IMG/VR virus record: IMGVR_UViG_3300042554_002903
Coordinates: 1-64,000 of that record
DNA length: 64,000 bases
DNA from: a virus
Strand: one strand, 5' to 3'
Under the pieces are notes generated by a model. That model worked only from the letters and a program-made list of their open reading frames with translations, was not told the DNA's origin and made no database searches. The first letter of the stretch is position 1. The number at the start of each line of letters is the position of its first letter. Positions 54,287 to 61,217 of this stretch are shown here, piece by piece. The translations under genes were made by a program, and so were the position numbers.

Positions 54287-55314
54287 AATTACAAGTAGTA
54301 GACATAGACAAAGAGACCAGTTATCAGGACTGGTTGAATTACAGACAGAACGGTATCGGTGCTTCTGAAGTAGGAACCATACTCGGACTCAACCCGTGGA
54401 AGTGTGCGGCCGAGCTGTACTACCAGAAGATTGGCGCCATGTCCATGGGACAGGATGAGAAGGTCGCCATGCTCATGGGTAATGAATTGGAGCCGTTGGT
54501 CCGGAGTATATACTCGTACTGGAACCACGAGATCGTTGATCAGAAGGAGGCCCATCTGCAAGCCCTCATTGAACGCAAGAGCGGGATGAATCCACGTCAC
54601 TATGTCTACGAAGCAACCGGTTTCGTATTGAATCCGGAATTCCCACATTTGTTCTTCTCACCTGATGGTCTCGTGCTTAAAGATAATAAGTACAAGACCA
54701 GTGTGTTGAGGAGTGGTTTCATCAACACCGATCACATCGACCACGTAATCGAGGTCAAGACGATTTCCGGATGGGCCGCTAAACAATGGGATGGTGGAGT
54801 ACCGCCTTCCTACTACGCACAAATCACAACCTACCTGCTTGGGATGGGTCTCCCTTATTCCTACCTCGTATCTATGGAAGACGGTAGAAATATAAGCTGC
54901 CTCAGACTCGACTTCGACCAGGAGTTCGCAGACCAGATTGTACAGATGACATCTGAATTCTGGCAGAGAGTAGAAGCTGGTCGGGAAGCCATTGAAAACG
55001 GAGAGGATTACGAAGAGTATTGCCCACCACCTGACGGAACTCAGGCATACGAAAACTTCTTGAAGAAGAAGTACGCCAATCCGGAAGACACCACTATCTT
55101 CAATCCCGATCCCGTGGTTGTGGAAATGGCTCGTCGCCACATCGAAGCCCAGAAAGAAATCAAGAAGCTGGGAGAGGTTGAGCTCGAGCTTAAGAATAAG
55201 CTGCGTGACTACATGGGTAACCAGAGTACAATCGACCTCGGACCAAACGGTAAGATAACCTGGAGACAGGATTCCCGGGGTACCAGAATTTTCCGTAATG
55301 GCTACAAAGGATAA
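54283..55314 (+). CDS. YqaJ-type viral exonuclease
   Basis: 343 residues. YqaJ motifs: NGIGASEVGTILGLNPWKCAAELYYQKIG at the N-terminus, NELEPLVRSIY, FSPDGLVL (Asp) and HVIEVKTISGW (Glu-x-Lys), then YYAQITTYLLGMGLPYSYLV. PD-(D/E)XK nuclease fold, lambda-exo-like, resecting double-strand ends for annealing. Works with the SSB-like protein next door; no annealase was recognised. The motif copy GATGGGTCTCCC lies at 54843. Confidence 0.9.
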   Translation: MKLQVVDIDKETSYQDWLNYRQNGIGASEVGTILGLNPWKCAAELYYQKIGAMSMGQDEKVAMLMGNELEPLVRSIYSYWNHEIVDQKEAHLQALIERKSGMNPRHYVYEATGFVLNPEFPHLFFSPDGLVLKDNKYKTSVLRSGFINTDHIDHVIEVKTISGWAAKQWDGGVPPSYYAQITTYLLGMGLPYSYLVSMEDGRNISCLRLDFDQEFADQIVQMTSEFWQRVEAGREAIENGEDYEEYCPPPDGTQAYENFLKKKYANPEDTTIFNPDPVVVEMARRHIEAQKEIKKLGEVELELKNKLRDYMGNQSTIDLGPNGKITWRQDSRGTRIFRNGYKG

Positions 55315-55501
55315 GATATTCGATATGGACAAGTACGTCGGGATTGTCAAGTTGATCGACACCCGGGTAGTATTCCAGAAGAAGCACAAAAAGTTGCCGG
55401 TTATAGATAAGCAAGTCGAGGTAGCCTTCAAGATCAAGAGGAGCGCTCGCAATTATTTCCGATCGGTCTCAGAAAAAATATGCCTGATGGCACTACAATG
55501 A
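55298..55501 (+). CDS. small basic protein, 67 aa
   Basis: 67 residues overlapping the exonuclease end by 17 bases and the HNH gene by 4 (ATGA). Lys-rich (VVFQKKHKKLPVIDKQVEVAFKIKRSARNYF). Unknown, likely nucleic-acid associated. Confidence 0.5.
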   Translation: MATKDKIFDMDKYVGIVKLIDTRVVFQKKHKKLPVIDKQVEVAFKIKRSARNYFRSVSEKICLMALQ

Positions 55502-55905
55502 CAGAAGATAAAATACTTGACGACTTGTACAGGGCCGCAATCCGAGTGAGGGATATAGACATCCCGTTCTGCCCTATATGTAAGCGGGAGTACAACTCCT
55601 TTCGCTACCCGGAGGTTGCACACTTCCGTAAGCGCAGATACCGTAACACCAGATGGGATGTAGACAATGCAGTCCTGGCTTGTGCTTTGTGTAATCACGA
55701 GGACGACGATCACAAGATGGAAGCCGTCATGCTTTCTCGCGGGGTCGATATAGAAGCCATGAGAAAGAAGTCGCTGTCTTACGATAAGGTAGATATTGAT
55801 GAAGTACGCGACGAATTGATCGCTTTCATTCGGGCTCACTACAAAAAGAAGAACGAGTACTGCATACCCCAGAGTGTTAAACCACTTCTTAATCTTGAAC
55901 CATGA
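55498..55905 (+). CDS. HNH endonuclease-like protein
   Basis: 135 residues from ATG 55498 (ATGA overlap). A zinc-bound treble clef is visible: CPICKREY, then VAHFRKRRYRNTRWDVDNAVLACALCNHEDDDHK, giving the His, Asn and His positions of HNH together with two CxxC pairs. A stand-alone HNH beside the exonuclease may nick or cut DNA in recombination or packaging. No intron or free-standing mobile context is seen. Confidence 0.8.
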   Translation: MTEDKILDDLYRAAIRVRDIDIPFCPICKREYNSFRYPEVAHFRKRRYRNTRWDVDNAVLACALCNHEDDDHKMEAVMLSRGVDIEAMRKKSLSYDKVDIDEVRDELIAFIRAHYKKKNEYCIPQSVKPLLNLEP

Positions 55906-56450
55906 TAGGTAGAGTAATAATAAGCATCGGCCATGGAGCCGGAGATCCTGGAGCAGTTAACTCCAGAGGAGACAAAGAGAACACAGAGGTAACGCAGATC
56001 GCCGCACTGCTCATGCCTAAATTGAAAGCGGCTGGCATCAAAGCTGTACTGATTCCGGATATCGGATACGTACCGAGTATTCAGATGGTTAATCAGATGT
56101 ATCAACCCGGAGACTGGGCTATTGAATTACACAAGGATTCCTTCCCAAATTACAATCCCCACACGATGAGACGCCGGTGTGGAGCCTACTACTTCCATAA
56201 GAGTACAGTAGGTAAACAGGTGGCCGAAATTCTCAAGACCGAATTTATTCGTAATGGGGCTCACTTGACGAGCTGGGCACGACCTGACAACTTTTCAAAC
56301 CATGGCGGCTTGGGTTGGAACTCCATGACCAGACCGTTGGCTCACATCCTCGAGCTCGGCTTCATGCAGGATTCAACCGGTCCGCAGGATGACGAGTTCT
56401 ATGCCGAGGTAACCGCTCGCGGGATTATCAAGGTTGTAGAAGATTTTTAA
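55902..56450 (+). CDS. endolysin, N-acetylmuramoyl-L-alanine amidase (Amidase_3)
   Basis: 182 residues. IISIGHGAGDPGAVNSRGDKENTEV (first zinc His and the following Glu), WAIELHKDSF (the His of the SLHAD-like motif), and HILELGFMQD (catalytic Glu) match Amidase_3. Single-domain, no wall-binding part, as in Gram-negative phages. It lies about 33 kb from the holin/spanin cassette and in the early strand. Follows HNH by ATGA. Confidence 0.87.
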   Translation: MIGRVIISIGHGAGDPGAVNSRGDKENTEVTQIAALLMPKLKAAGIKAVLIPDIGYVPSIQMVNQMYQPGDWAIELHKDSFPNYNPHTMRRRCGAYYFHKSTVGKQVAEILKTEFIRNGAHLTSWARPDNFSNHGGLGWNSMTRPLAHILELGFMQDSTGPQDDEFYAEVTARGIIKVVEDF

Positions 56451-56458
56451 AAATTTAT

Positions 56459-56489
56459 TTGACTTCTGATCGGTGACGTACTATCTTTG
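56459..56489 (+). promoter_or_regulatory. early promoter with degenerate operator
   Basis: TTGAC (56459-56463), 18 bp, TATCTTTG (56482-56489). The spacer reads ATCGGTGACGTAC where the motif sits in its sisters, so the operator is lost or altered. Gene start at 56494, four bases after the -7. Confidence 0.8.
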
Positions 56490-56493
56490 CAAT

Positions 56494-56715
56494 ATGGAAA
56501 TACTAATAACCTTTTTCTTCGGCCTTGCCGTTTTATACTACATCAGCCTGAAGATTGATAACAAGATGGACCAAATGATTGGGCCTCACATCCCATACTT
56601 CCGTCTATATCCCAGACTAAAGAGGAAGATGTTACAGGAGATAGGTTTCTATCTTGCCGTTGCGTTCATCCTGGGTTCAACCATAACACACATTGGGTAT
56701 GTTATTGCCAGATAA
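56494..56715 (+). CDS. two-helix membrane protein
   Basis: 73 residues from ATG 56494. Transmembrane segments near 3-20 (ILITFFFGLAVLYYISL) and 50-70. A full TTGGGCCTCACATC motif copy lies inside (56579). Expressed from its own promoter, so strongly. Unknown. Confidence 0.6.
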   Translation: MEILITFFFGLAVLYYISLKIDNKMDQMIGPHIPYFRLYPRLKRKMLQEIGFYLAVAFILGSTITHIGYVIAR

Positions 56716-56914
56716 GGTTACACTCAGTTACGACGACGGTGATAAAAAGATCACTTTTGAATTCACTGAGGACATCAGTACCAGTACAATCGTGGAACAT
56801 GCAGCGAAATTATTGATCGCTTCCGGACATCACCACGAGAACGTAGCCAAAGGTATGAATGAATACCTGTGGGACATTGGTTTCTATAAGAATACTGAGG
56901 AGGAAGAACAATGA
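56699..56914 (+). CDS. unknown small protein, 71 aa
   Basis: 71 residues from ATG 56699, overlapping the previous gene by 17 bases. Beta strand opening and an acidic tail (NTEEEEQ). ATGA-coupled to the next. Confidence 0.5.
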   Translation: MLLPDKVTLSYDDGDKKITFEFTEDISTSTIVEHAAKLLIASGHHHENVAKGMNEYLWDIGFYKNTEEEEQ

Positions 56915-57117
56915 TAATCACAGTAGATAACTCAAACACTGAGCGTCAACAAGCAGTTGTAACCATTGACACAAAACATTGTATTTACCCTTATGCTATC
57001 CGCGAGGCAATAGAGGTAGCTCTACGTCTTGATGGTTATTCGGAAGAATGTATCGATAGTGTATTTGGTAGGGAAAGAGATGCAAAGGCCAACGGAGAGG
57101 TAACTCAATCGGGTTAA
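56911..57117 (+). CDS. unknown small protein, 68 aa
   Basis: 68 residues: a beta strand, then an ALRLDGYSEECIDSVFGRE helical segment similar in rhythm to its upstream neighbour (ASGHHHENVAKGMNEYL), so the two may be distant paralogs. Last gene before a terminator. Confidence 0.5.
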   Translation: MIITVDNSNTERQQAVVTIDTKHCIYPYAIREAIEVALRLDGYSEECIDSVFGRERDAKANGEVTQSG

Positions 57118-57174
57118 CCCATTTGTTTATTTCCAGCATATTTCATAACTTTGAAGTACCGCTGTCTTCTTCGC

Positions 57175-57208
57175 TCCCGGTATGGTTCGCCCAGCCGGGA
57201 TTTTTTTT
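57175..57208 (+). terminator. rho-independent terminator
   Basis: TCCCGG/CCGGGA stem (57175-57180 with 57195-57200), 14-base loop, then T8. It isolates the next operator promoter at 57218. Confidence 0.8.
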
Positions 57209-57217
57209 AGAAGATAT

Positions 57218-57248
57218 TTGACTTTCATTCGGTCTCACACTATCTTTG
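57218..57248 (+). promoter_or_regulatory. early promoter with operator in spacer
   Basis: TTGAC (57218-57222), 18 bp, TATCTTTG (57241-57248); motif TCGGTCTCAC at 57229-57238, 2 bp before the -7. Gene start at 57254. Confidence 0.85.
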
Positions 57249-57253
57249 CACAA

Positions 57254-57643
57254 ATGGAAAACATGTACATAGACGAACTCATTGACATGAGAGAGCAGCT
57301 CCGTAACAATAAGAACTGGAAAGCTGCAGATGAGATACGAGATTACCTCGACACCAAGGATGTTTACATATTCGATACAGTTCATGGTCAAGTAACATTA
57401 CACCTCAACAATAATTTCTTCAAAGAAAAAGACAGAAAGGAAGAAACAAAAAGTATGACCAGAAGAAAATATATTGAGTATCTTGAAAAACAAAGCATAA
57501 ACGCAGAGAAAAGATTGGCCCACTGGATGTATGTGAATACACCCAAAGAAAGGAGGGGAGAACTTGGTTCAGCAGATACATATATAAAAGGATGGGTAAA
57601 AGACATGTTCGTACCTTTTGATTTTTTTAAAAAAAATGCTTGA
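57254..57643 (+). CDS. early protein with KRLAHWM module
   Basis: 129 residues from ATG 57254. The helical first half resembles small 'IDELIDMREQLRNNKNWKAADEIRDYL' proteins, a pattern also seen at the end of cysteinyl-tRNA synthetase (the DALT-like helix pair), so a nucleic-acid or tRNA link is possible but unproven. The C-terminal EKRLAHWM is shared with the protein at 161. Behind an operator-bearing promoter. Confidence 0.6.
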   Translation: MENMYIDELIDMREQLRNNKNWKAADEIRDYLDTKDVYIFDTVHGQVTLHLNNNFFKEKDRKEETKSMTRRKYIEYLEKQSINAEKRLAHWMYVNTPKERRGELGSADTYIKGWVKDMFVPFDFFKKNA

Positions 57644-57670
57644 CTTTTTTTGGGTCTCACATTATCTTTG
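57640..57670 (+). promoter_or_regulatory. early promoter with operator in spacer
   Basis: TTGAC (57640-57644), 18 bp, TATCTTTG (57663-57670); motif TGGGTCTCAC at 57651-57660, 2 bp before the -7. The -33 overlaps the stop of the previous gene. Gene start at 57676. Confidence 0.88.
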
Positions 57671-57675
57671 CAACT

Positions 57676-57918
57676 ATGAATCCGGAATTAACAACAGGAG
57701 AAAAGATGGTAGGTATTGAATTCAATCCATCCAACAACAGCAGAGTAGCTAAAGTTAAACAACTTTATGCCGAGATCATTAACGAGCTCGAAGCCGAGTT
57801 CGAAGAAAGAGTCGAGAACGGACCGACGGCACTGAGTGAATTCTTTCACACCTTTGCAAAACAACAGGCGGTTACTGCCCAGATGGCAGCAGTTAAATTT
57901 TTTACCTGGGGTAAATGA
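57676..57918 (+). CDS. unknown early protein, 80 aa
   Basis: 80 residues from ATG 57676. Acidic helices (NELEAEFEERVENGPTALSEFF). Resembles small phage proteins of the 'virion/Acb2-like' length class, but no family is assigned. ATGA-coupled to the DUF3850 gene. Confidence 0.55.
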   Translation: MNPELTTGEKMVGIEFNPSNNSRVAKVKQLYAEIINELEAEFEERVENGPTALSEFFHTFAKQQAVTAQMAAVKFFTWGK

Positions 57919-58319
57919 ACAAGTGGGTTAATTTGTACGTGAGCGTAAAAGGAGAGGTGAAGCAAGGCGGAGCTTTCTTTGAAAGCAAAGAGGCTGCGCA
58001 GTCAAATGCTACTGACCATATCGGTCCTTCGGATGGGCCTCACTTCTACCACTCAACTATTGATGTCAAACTACATGTCCGTAGTCATGATCTCAAGATA
58101 GCGCCTGCTTATTTCGCAGCAGTAAGTAGTGGTGAGAAAACTTTTGAAGTCCGTAAGAATGACAGAGGTTTCCGTCTCGGTGATGTTCTTGTCCTGAGAG
58201 AGTACGAAGAGAAAGGTTACACCGGTAGCGTAGTGTACAGAAAAGTTGGATACATCCTTCCCGGCGGACAGCACGGCATCGATCCCGAGTACGTCGTCCT
58301 GGGTTTGAAGGAGTTGTAG
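57915..58319 (+). CDS. DUF3850 / ASCH-domain protein
   Basis: 134 residues. Residues 59-134 (HDLKIAPAYFAAVSSGEKTFEVRKNDRGFRLGDVLVLREY, then VVYRKVGYILPGG and YVVLGL) are the DUF3850 form of the ASCH/PUA-like fold, predicted to bind RNA or modified bases. Preceded by about 55 residues of another small domain. Just upstream of the tRNA cluster. Confidence 0.85.
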   Translation: MNKWVNLYVSVKGEVKQGGAFFESKEAAQSNATDHIGPSDGPHFYHSTIDVKLHVRSHDLKIAPAYFAAVSSGEKTFEVRKNDRGFRLGDVLVLREYEEKGYTGSVVYRKVGYILPGGQHGIDPEYVVLGLKEL

Positions 58320-58469
58320 CAGAAAGAGCGTACCAGATACAACAGTAAGAATGACGGACGTGTTGTATGAGATGGTTGTCCGTATCTAAACGCTACAGAT
58401 CGAAGGAGGGTTAAACAATAACTCCAGCAAGCGTAAAAAATAGTGACGATCCGGAAAGACGGGTAACAT

Positions 58470-58541
58470 ACCGGAGTGGCGGAAATGGAACGCCCAACAC
58501 GGCAAATGTTGGACATGCAGGTTCGAGTCCTGTCTCCGGTG
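58470..58541 (+). tRNA. tRNA-Cys (GCA)-like
   Basis: Acceptor ACCGGAG/CTCCGGT (7 bp), D arm with GCG...CGC, anticodon stem CAACA/TGTTG (5 bp) with loop CGGCAAA giving GCA at 34-36, and T arm GCAGG-TTCGAGT-CCTGT. Position 33 is G instead of the universal U, which is unusual and should be checked. 72 nt, no encoded CCA. Confidence 0.75.
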
Positions 58542-58752
58542 CAACGAGTAAGGAATACTCAGCAGTCTTTGATCCAAGACTCATTTAACAATGGATTCGC
58601 TTCAACCAAACAGCGTGAATGGTGGTTCGGGAGATCAATGGAGCCAGACACCTCCTCTCTCGCAGTCTGACTAATTAAGCAGTAAGATGCGCAGGGTTAT
58701 TGAATAGCAAGAAACCGGGAATATCTACTCACCTGTAATTCCAAGGTGGGGC

Positions 58753-58849
58753 GGTCATGAGCGTAATGAGGAGTGGCCATCCGAGTCCTCTATAAGGTAG
58801 AGCTCCTTATGGAGGTAGCAGATTGTGGGTTCGAATCCCACCATGACCC
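58753..58849 (+). tRNA. tRNA-like gene with irregular middle
   Basis: Acceptor GGTCATG/CATGACC is perfect and the T arm GTGGG-TTCGAAT-CCCAC is perfect. Between them 62 bases do not give a standard D and anticodon arm. A D-arm-like CTCT-ATAAGGT-AGAG occurs in the middle and is followed by CTCC-TTAT-GGAG. It may be a long-variable-arm tRNA, carry an insertion, or be decayed. Isotype not assigned. Confidence 0.45.
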
Positions 58850-58996
58850 CAACCACACAGTACGTAAGTACCTTTTGCGGGTGGACCAATACTGACATCG
58901 AATGTCCAAAGTTCACCGTCAGACTACGGAGCCGGGGAACCGAGCCGAGAGCAGTATCCGTTAAGATTGGTTGTGTGGGAGACCCAACGGGGTCGT

Positions 58997-59160
58997 ATCG
59001 GAGTGGCGGAATTGGCAGACGCTAATTGAAATGCACATTATAGAGTAAGATAGATACCAGCTAAGTAGTGTCTTATGCCTTCGGGTACTGGGTCTTAAAT
59101 AATGGAGATTGTAGAAATACAAGTATGTTACTCTTACAGGTTCAAATCCTGTCTCCGGTA
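58997..59160 (+). tRNA. tRNA-Leu-like gene with an insertion of about 80 nt
   Basis: Acceptor ATCGGAG/CTCCGGT (one T.G), Leu-type D arm GCGGAATTGGCAGACGC (59006-59022), variable-arm stem AGTA/TACT, and T arm ACAGG-TTCAAAT-CCTGT are all in place. But 164 nt separate the ends, against about 85 expected. The extra part folds on itself: CATTAT/ATAATG (59036-59041 with 59098-59103) encloses TAAGA/TCTTA and a GCC-TTCG-GGT hairpin. This suggests an intron or insert in the anticodon region. Too short for a complete group I intron. Confidence 0.6.
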
Positions 59161-59193
59161 CGATCCCAAATGGGTCTCACTTTAAAAAACAAG

Positions 59194-59631
59194 ATGATAA
59201 GAAAAGAGATACATACCAGAAGTGATTGGGCAGCTAACGAAGTCAAGCTCTGGAATCAAGTATTGGAGCAAGCATTGAAGTCCGGTAGTCTTGCCGGATA
59301 CAGAACACGCAGAGCGATTCAGAAATTGAATCAGGCCCTGCGGATATACGACCATTATGTCGCGGAGTTCGGTAAGGCAGTCCGTGCTATGAGGGGAGAA
59401 TGTCCAGTTAATGATGTAAAAAACTGGACATCGGATGGGTCTCACACCGTGCTGCACATTACTCTTCGGGAATACTGCGACAGTTGTGCTGATGACTGCT
59501 GTACTGATTATGGTACAGAAGTTAGGGTGAATGGAGAGGCGTTGGAGTGTAATAATCAAGATACCGCCACCATACTTCAAAAAGTGCTGGAGCATCTGGG
59601 CTACGATGCCGTGGTCGAGGACATCTTTTAA
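59194..59631 (+). CDS. unknown protein after the tRNA cluster
   Basis: 145 residues from ATG 59194 (MIRKEIHTRSDWAANEVKLW); a longer in-frame start would read through the tRNA. Mixed; contains CPVNDVKN and a Cys-rich DSCADDCCTDYG stretch that may bind metal. Motif copies TGGGTCTCAC stand just upstream (59170) and inside (59435). Confidence 0.6.
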   Translation: MIRKEIHTRSDWAANEVKLWNQVLEQALKSGSLAGYRTRRAIQKLNQALRIYDHYVAEFGKAVRAMRGECPVNDVKNWTSDGSHTVLHITLREYCDSCADDCCTDYGTEVRVNGEALECNNQDTATILQKVLEHLGYDAVVEDIF

Positions 59632-59665
59632 TATCGAATGGGTCTCACATAAATTAACATAATAA

Positions 59666-59902
59666 ATGATTAAGAAACTTTTTTTCACAGATCTTGGTTT
59701 TTACGAGACATCACCTGAGCCGTTGTATAAACTTCCGCTTCCCACTGTAGGTACTTATCTAATAGCGAGTGCTTACGGTTATTTATGGCTCGAGGTGTAC
59801 GACGAAGATAATGGAGATCATTACAGGCAGAGTGTTGGTTTCGGATTATTCAACGAGGAACAGATTACCGAACTCGTAGCTCTACTCACAAGTTGTCGTT
59901 GA
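59666..59902 (+). CDS. unknown small protein, 78 aa
   Basis: 78 residues, beta-rich (LPTVGTYLIASAYGYLWLEVYD), acidic. A motif copy (59639-59648, TGGGTCTCAC) sits 18 bases before the start with no clear promoter, and another (59909) directly after the stop. Function unknown. Confidence 0.6.
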   Translation: MIKKLFFTDLGFYETSPEPLYKLPLPTVGTYLIASAYGYLWLEVYDEDNGDHYRQSVGFGLFNEEQITELVALLTSCR

Positions 59903-59926
59903 TATCGGTTGGGTCTCACATCAAGT

Positions 59927-59958
59927 CTTGCAACAGCAGGACTTTTTTTGTATCTTTA
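59927..59958 (+). promoter_or_regulatory. promoter with operator copy just upstream
   Basis: CTTG (59927-59930), 20 bp, TATCTTTA (59951-59958). Motif TGGGTCTCAC at 59910-59919 lies upstream of the -33, in a different place from the other early promoters. Gene start at 59963. Confidence 0.55.
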
Positions 59959-59962
59959 CATC

Positions 59963-60223
59963 ATGTTAGAACCCGGGGACATGGCAATAACCAGAGTAGA
60001 CCTGTACAGCAGTAATCCCGTTACCGTGTTCATACCCAAGGGGACCAGAGTCAAAATATTCCGCAGACTGCATCACTACTACGAGGACGACTTTGAAGTC
60101 ATCACCTACTCCATCTCGGTGTACGATACATACGGACTTGATGTCGACTCCGTCTTTATCGAGAAGGTCGTACCGATCAGGATCTGCGATGGGGACATAG
60201 GTGAGCCCCAACAAGCAGGATAG
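59963..60223 (+). CDS. unknown small protein, 86 aa
   Basis: 86 residues from ATG 59963, beta-rich (MAITRVDLYSSNPVTVFIPKGTRVKIFRR). Likely a small barrel. Last gene of the right plus-strand operon before two terminators. Unknown. Confidence 0.55.
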   Translation: MLEPGDMAITRVDLYSSNPVTVFIPKGTRVKIFRRLHHYYEDDFEVITYSISVYDTYGLDVDSVFIEKVVPIRICDGDIGEPQQAG

Positions 60224-60286
60224 TGCGGGTTAACCCCTGATTTGATATCTAACCTGCAAGATAATGCTATATGCTATAAAATATAA

Positions 60287-60308
60287 AAGGCCGGATAAAT
60301 CCAGCCTT
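60287..60308. terminator. terminator, plus operon end
   Basis: AAGGC/GCCTT and GGAT/ATCC form a near-perfect hairpin (60287-60291, 60293-60296, 60299-60302, 60304-60308) flanked by A- and T-rich runs. It can work in both directions between the convergent operons. Confidence 0.65.
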
Positions 60309-60325
60309 ATATTGATTCGCGTATA

Positions 60326-60350
60326 AAAGTTAGGCTCGTCTAACTTTTTT
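60326..60350. terminator. bidirectional terminator
   Basis: AAAGTTAG/CTAACTTT stem with a 6-base loop and T6 on the plus strand. The stop codon of the minus-strand 55-residue gene lies in it. Confidence 0.75.
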
Positions 60351-60507
60351 CTTTAGGTGACTTATCTCTTCTACAGAACCGGATAAAGATCCAGGCGGGT
60401 CCGAGATCTATTGAGAAGATGTACTTCCAATCTACATTGTAGCTCGTCTTACTTATTCCAAAGCCTACTTCAAACTGGGACCAGTCATAACCGAAGCTGA
60501 TATTCAT
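60340..60507 (-). CDS. 55-residue protein, short gene
   Basis: ATG 60507 overlaps the stop of the gene at 60504 (ATGA) and runs to TAG 60342-60340. Begins MNISFGYDWSQFEVGFG; aromatic and beta-rich (WKYIFSIDLGPAWIFIRF) with a basic tail KSPKEKS. Perhaps membrane-associated. The coupling and the flanking terminator support it as the last gene of the minus operon. Confidence 0.65.
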   Translation of the reverse strand: MNISFGYDWSQFEVGFGISKTSYNVDWKYIFSIDLGPAWIFIRFCRRDKSPKEKS

Positions 60508-60785
60508 TGGGCCTCACTTTCATTAAACCAAGCCACGACCTGATCAAGACTGATGCCCTCAACAGTAAGAGAGCGCAGAGAGGATGGACTCACTTCAATC
60601 ACCACCCTACGAGAAGCATCTCCATGAACAGAGTAAGCCAGTACAAAGGACTGCGTCCGTACCCACACACCTCTGACCAGATTATTGGAAACGGTCTCAA
60701 TCCTTTGACCACCGGATCTGGCAATAATAGCGTTCTGCTCCTTGATCACATAGGAGACCACGTCTTCGATGTTTGAAAATTTCAT
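60504..60785 (-). CDS. unknown protein, 93 aa
   Basis: 93 residues, alpha/beta, with a basic middle (ARSGGQRIETVSNNLVRGVW) and a strand-rich VFVLAYSVHGDASRRVVIEV-like part. A TTGGGCCTCAC motif copy covers its stop. ATGA-coupled on both sides. Function unknown. Confidence 0.55.
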   Translation of the reverse strand: MKFSNIEDVVSYVIKEQNAIIARSGGQRIETVSNNLVRGVWVRTQSFVLAYSVHGDASRRVVIEVSPSSLRSLTVEGISLDQVVAWFNESEAQ

Positions 60786-60853
60786 GCAGTATTGTTTTTG
60801 ATTTTATCCTTTAACTCGTCGAGTTCACGCATTAGCTTACCAAGCTCACACAT
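60782..60853 (-). CDS. 23-residue coiled-coil peptide or frameshifted tail
   Basis: ATG 60853-60851 to TGA 60784-60782, ATGA-coupled to the next gene. Strongly amphipathic (MCELGKLMRELDELKDKIKNN). The same frame is open further upstream (PGKIRTQILFDKK) inside the 3' end of the gene at 60832. It could be a separate micro-gene or the true C-terminus of that gene reached by a -1 shift. Confidence 0.45.
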   Translation of the reverse strand: MCELGKLMRELDELKDKIKNNTA

Positions 60854-61182
60854 CTTCTTATCGAAGAGTATTTGTGTGCGGATCTTTCCTGGTTATTGCG
60901 CCTCCTGTAGTCATCGCAATATCCTTTAACATATTCCATGACTTCATCTACTTCTTTGTTATGATTGATAGTGATGAAGAACTCACAATCACCGATTATA
61001 TGAGCTATCAACATCGGTACCAGTGTACCTGGGCGATTGACTGTTAGTGTTACGAAGTCCCCGCACTTAACACTGATAGCACGCCCTTTGGCGTCTATTG
61101 TTGCCGGTAGTGATTCGGGACGGTCTTTCTTGATCATCACCAGTGTTTCCTTGATGTAGTCTAATTTTTCCTGTAATTCCAT
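60832..61182 (-). CDS. unknown protein, 116 aa, 3' end in doubt
   Basis: 116 residues. The N-terminal helix (LQEKLDYIKETLVMIKKDRPESLPATIDAKG) and a beta core are convincing. The last about 18 residues (SAHKYSSIRRCVSLVS) are unlike the rest, while another frame continues a good helix. Strong promoter at 61187. Unknown function. Confidence 0.6.
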   Translation of the reverse strand: MELQEKLDYIKETLVMIKKDRPESLPATIDAKGRAISVKCGDFVTLTVNRPGTLVPMLIAHIIGDCEFFITINHNKEVDEVMEYVKGYCDDYRRRNNQERSAHKYSSIRRCVSLVS

Positions 61183-61186
61183 TATG

Positions 61187-61217
61187 CAAAGATAAGAGCT
61201 TGCGCCCCATAAGTCAA
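61187..61217 (-). promoter_or_regulatory. early-type promoter, minus strand
   Basis: TTGAC (61217-61213), 18 bp, TATCTTTG (61194-61187), five bases before the start at 61182. The spacer holds only a partial motif (ATGGGGC). Confidence 0.8.

Noticed and set aside
58476-59110. Several ORFs of 60-80 codons in the tRNA cluster
   Set aside because: They overlap conserved tRNA arms, and their starts have no promoter or ribosome site. Only the frame from 59194 is kept.
58997-59160. Complete group I intron in the Leu-like tRNA
   Set aside because: The extra sequence is only about 80 nt and I see no P7/P3 core elements. Kept as an unexplained insert.
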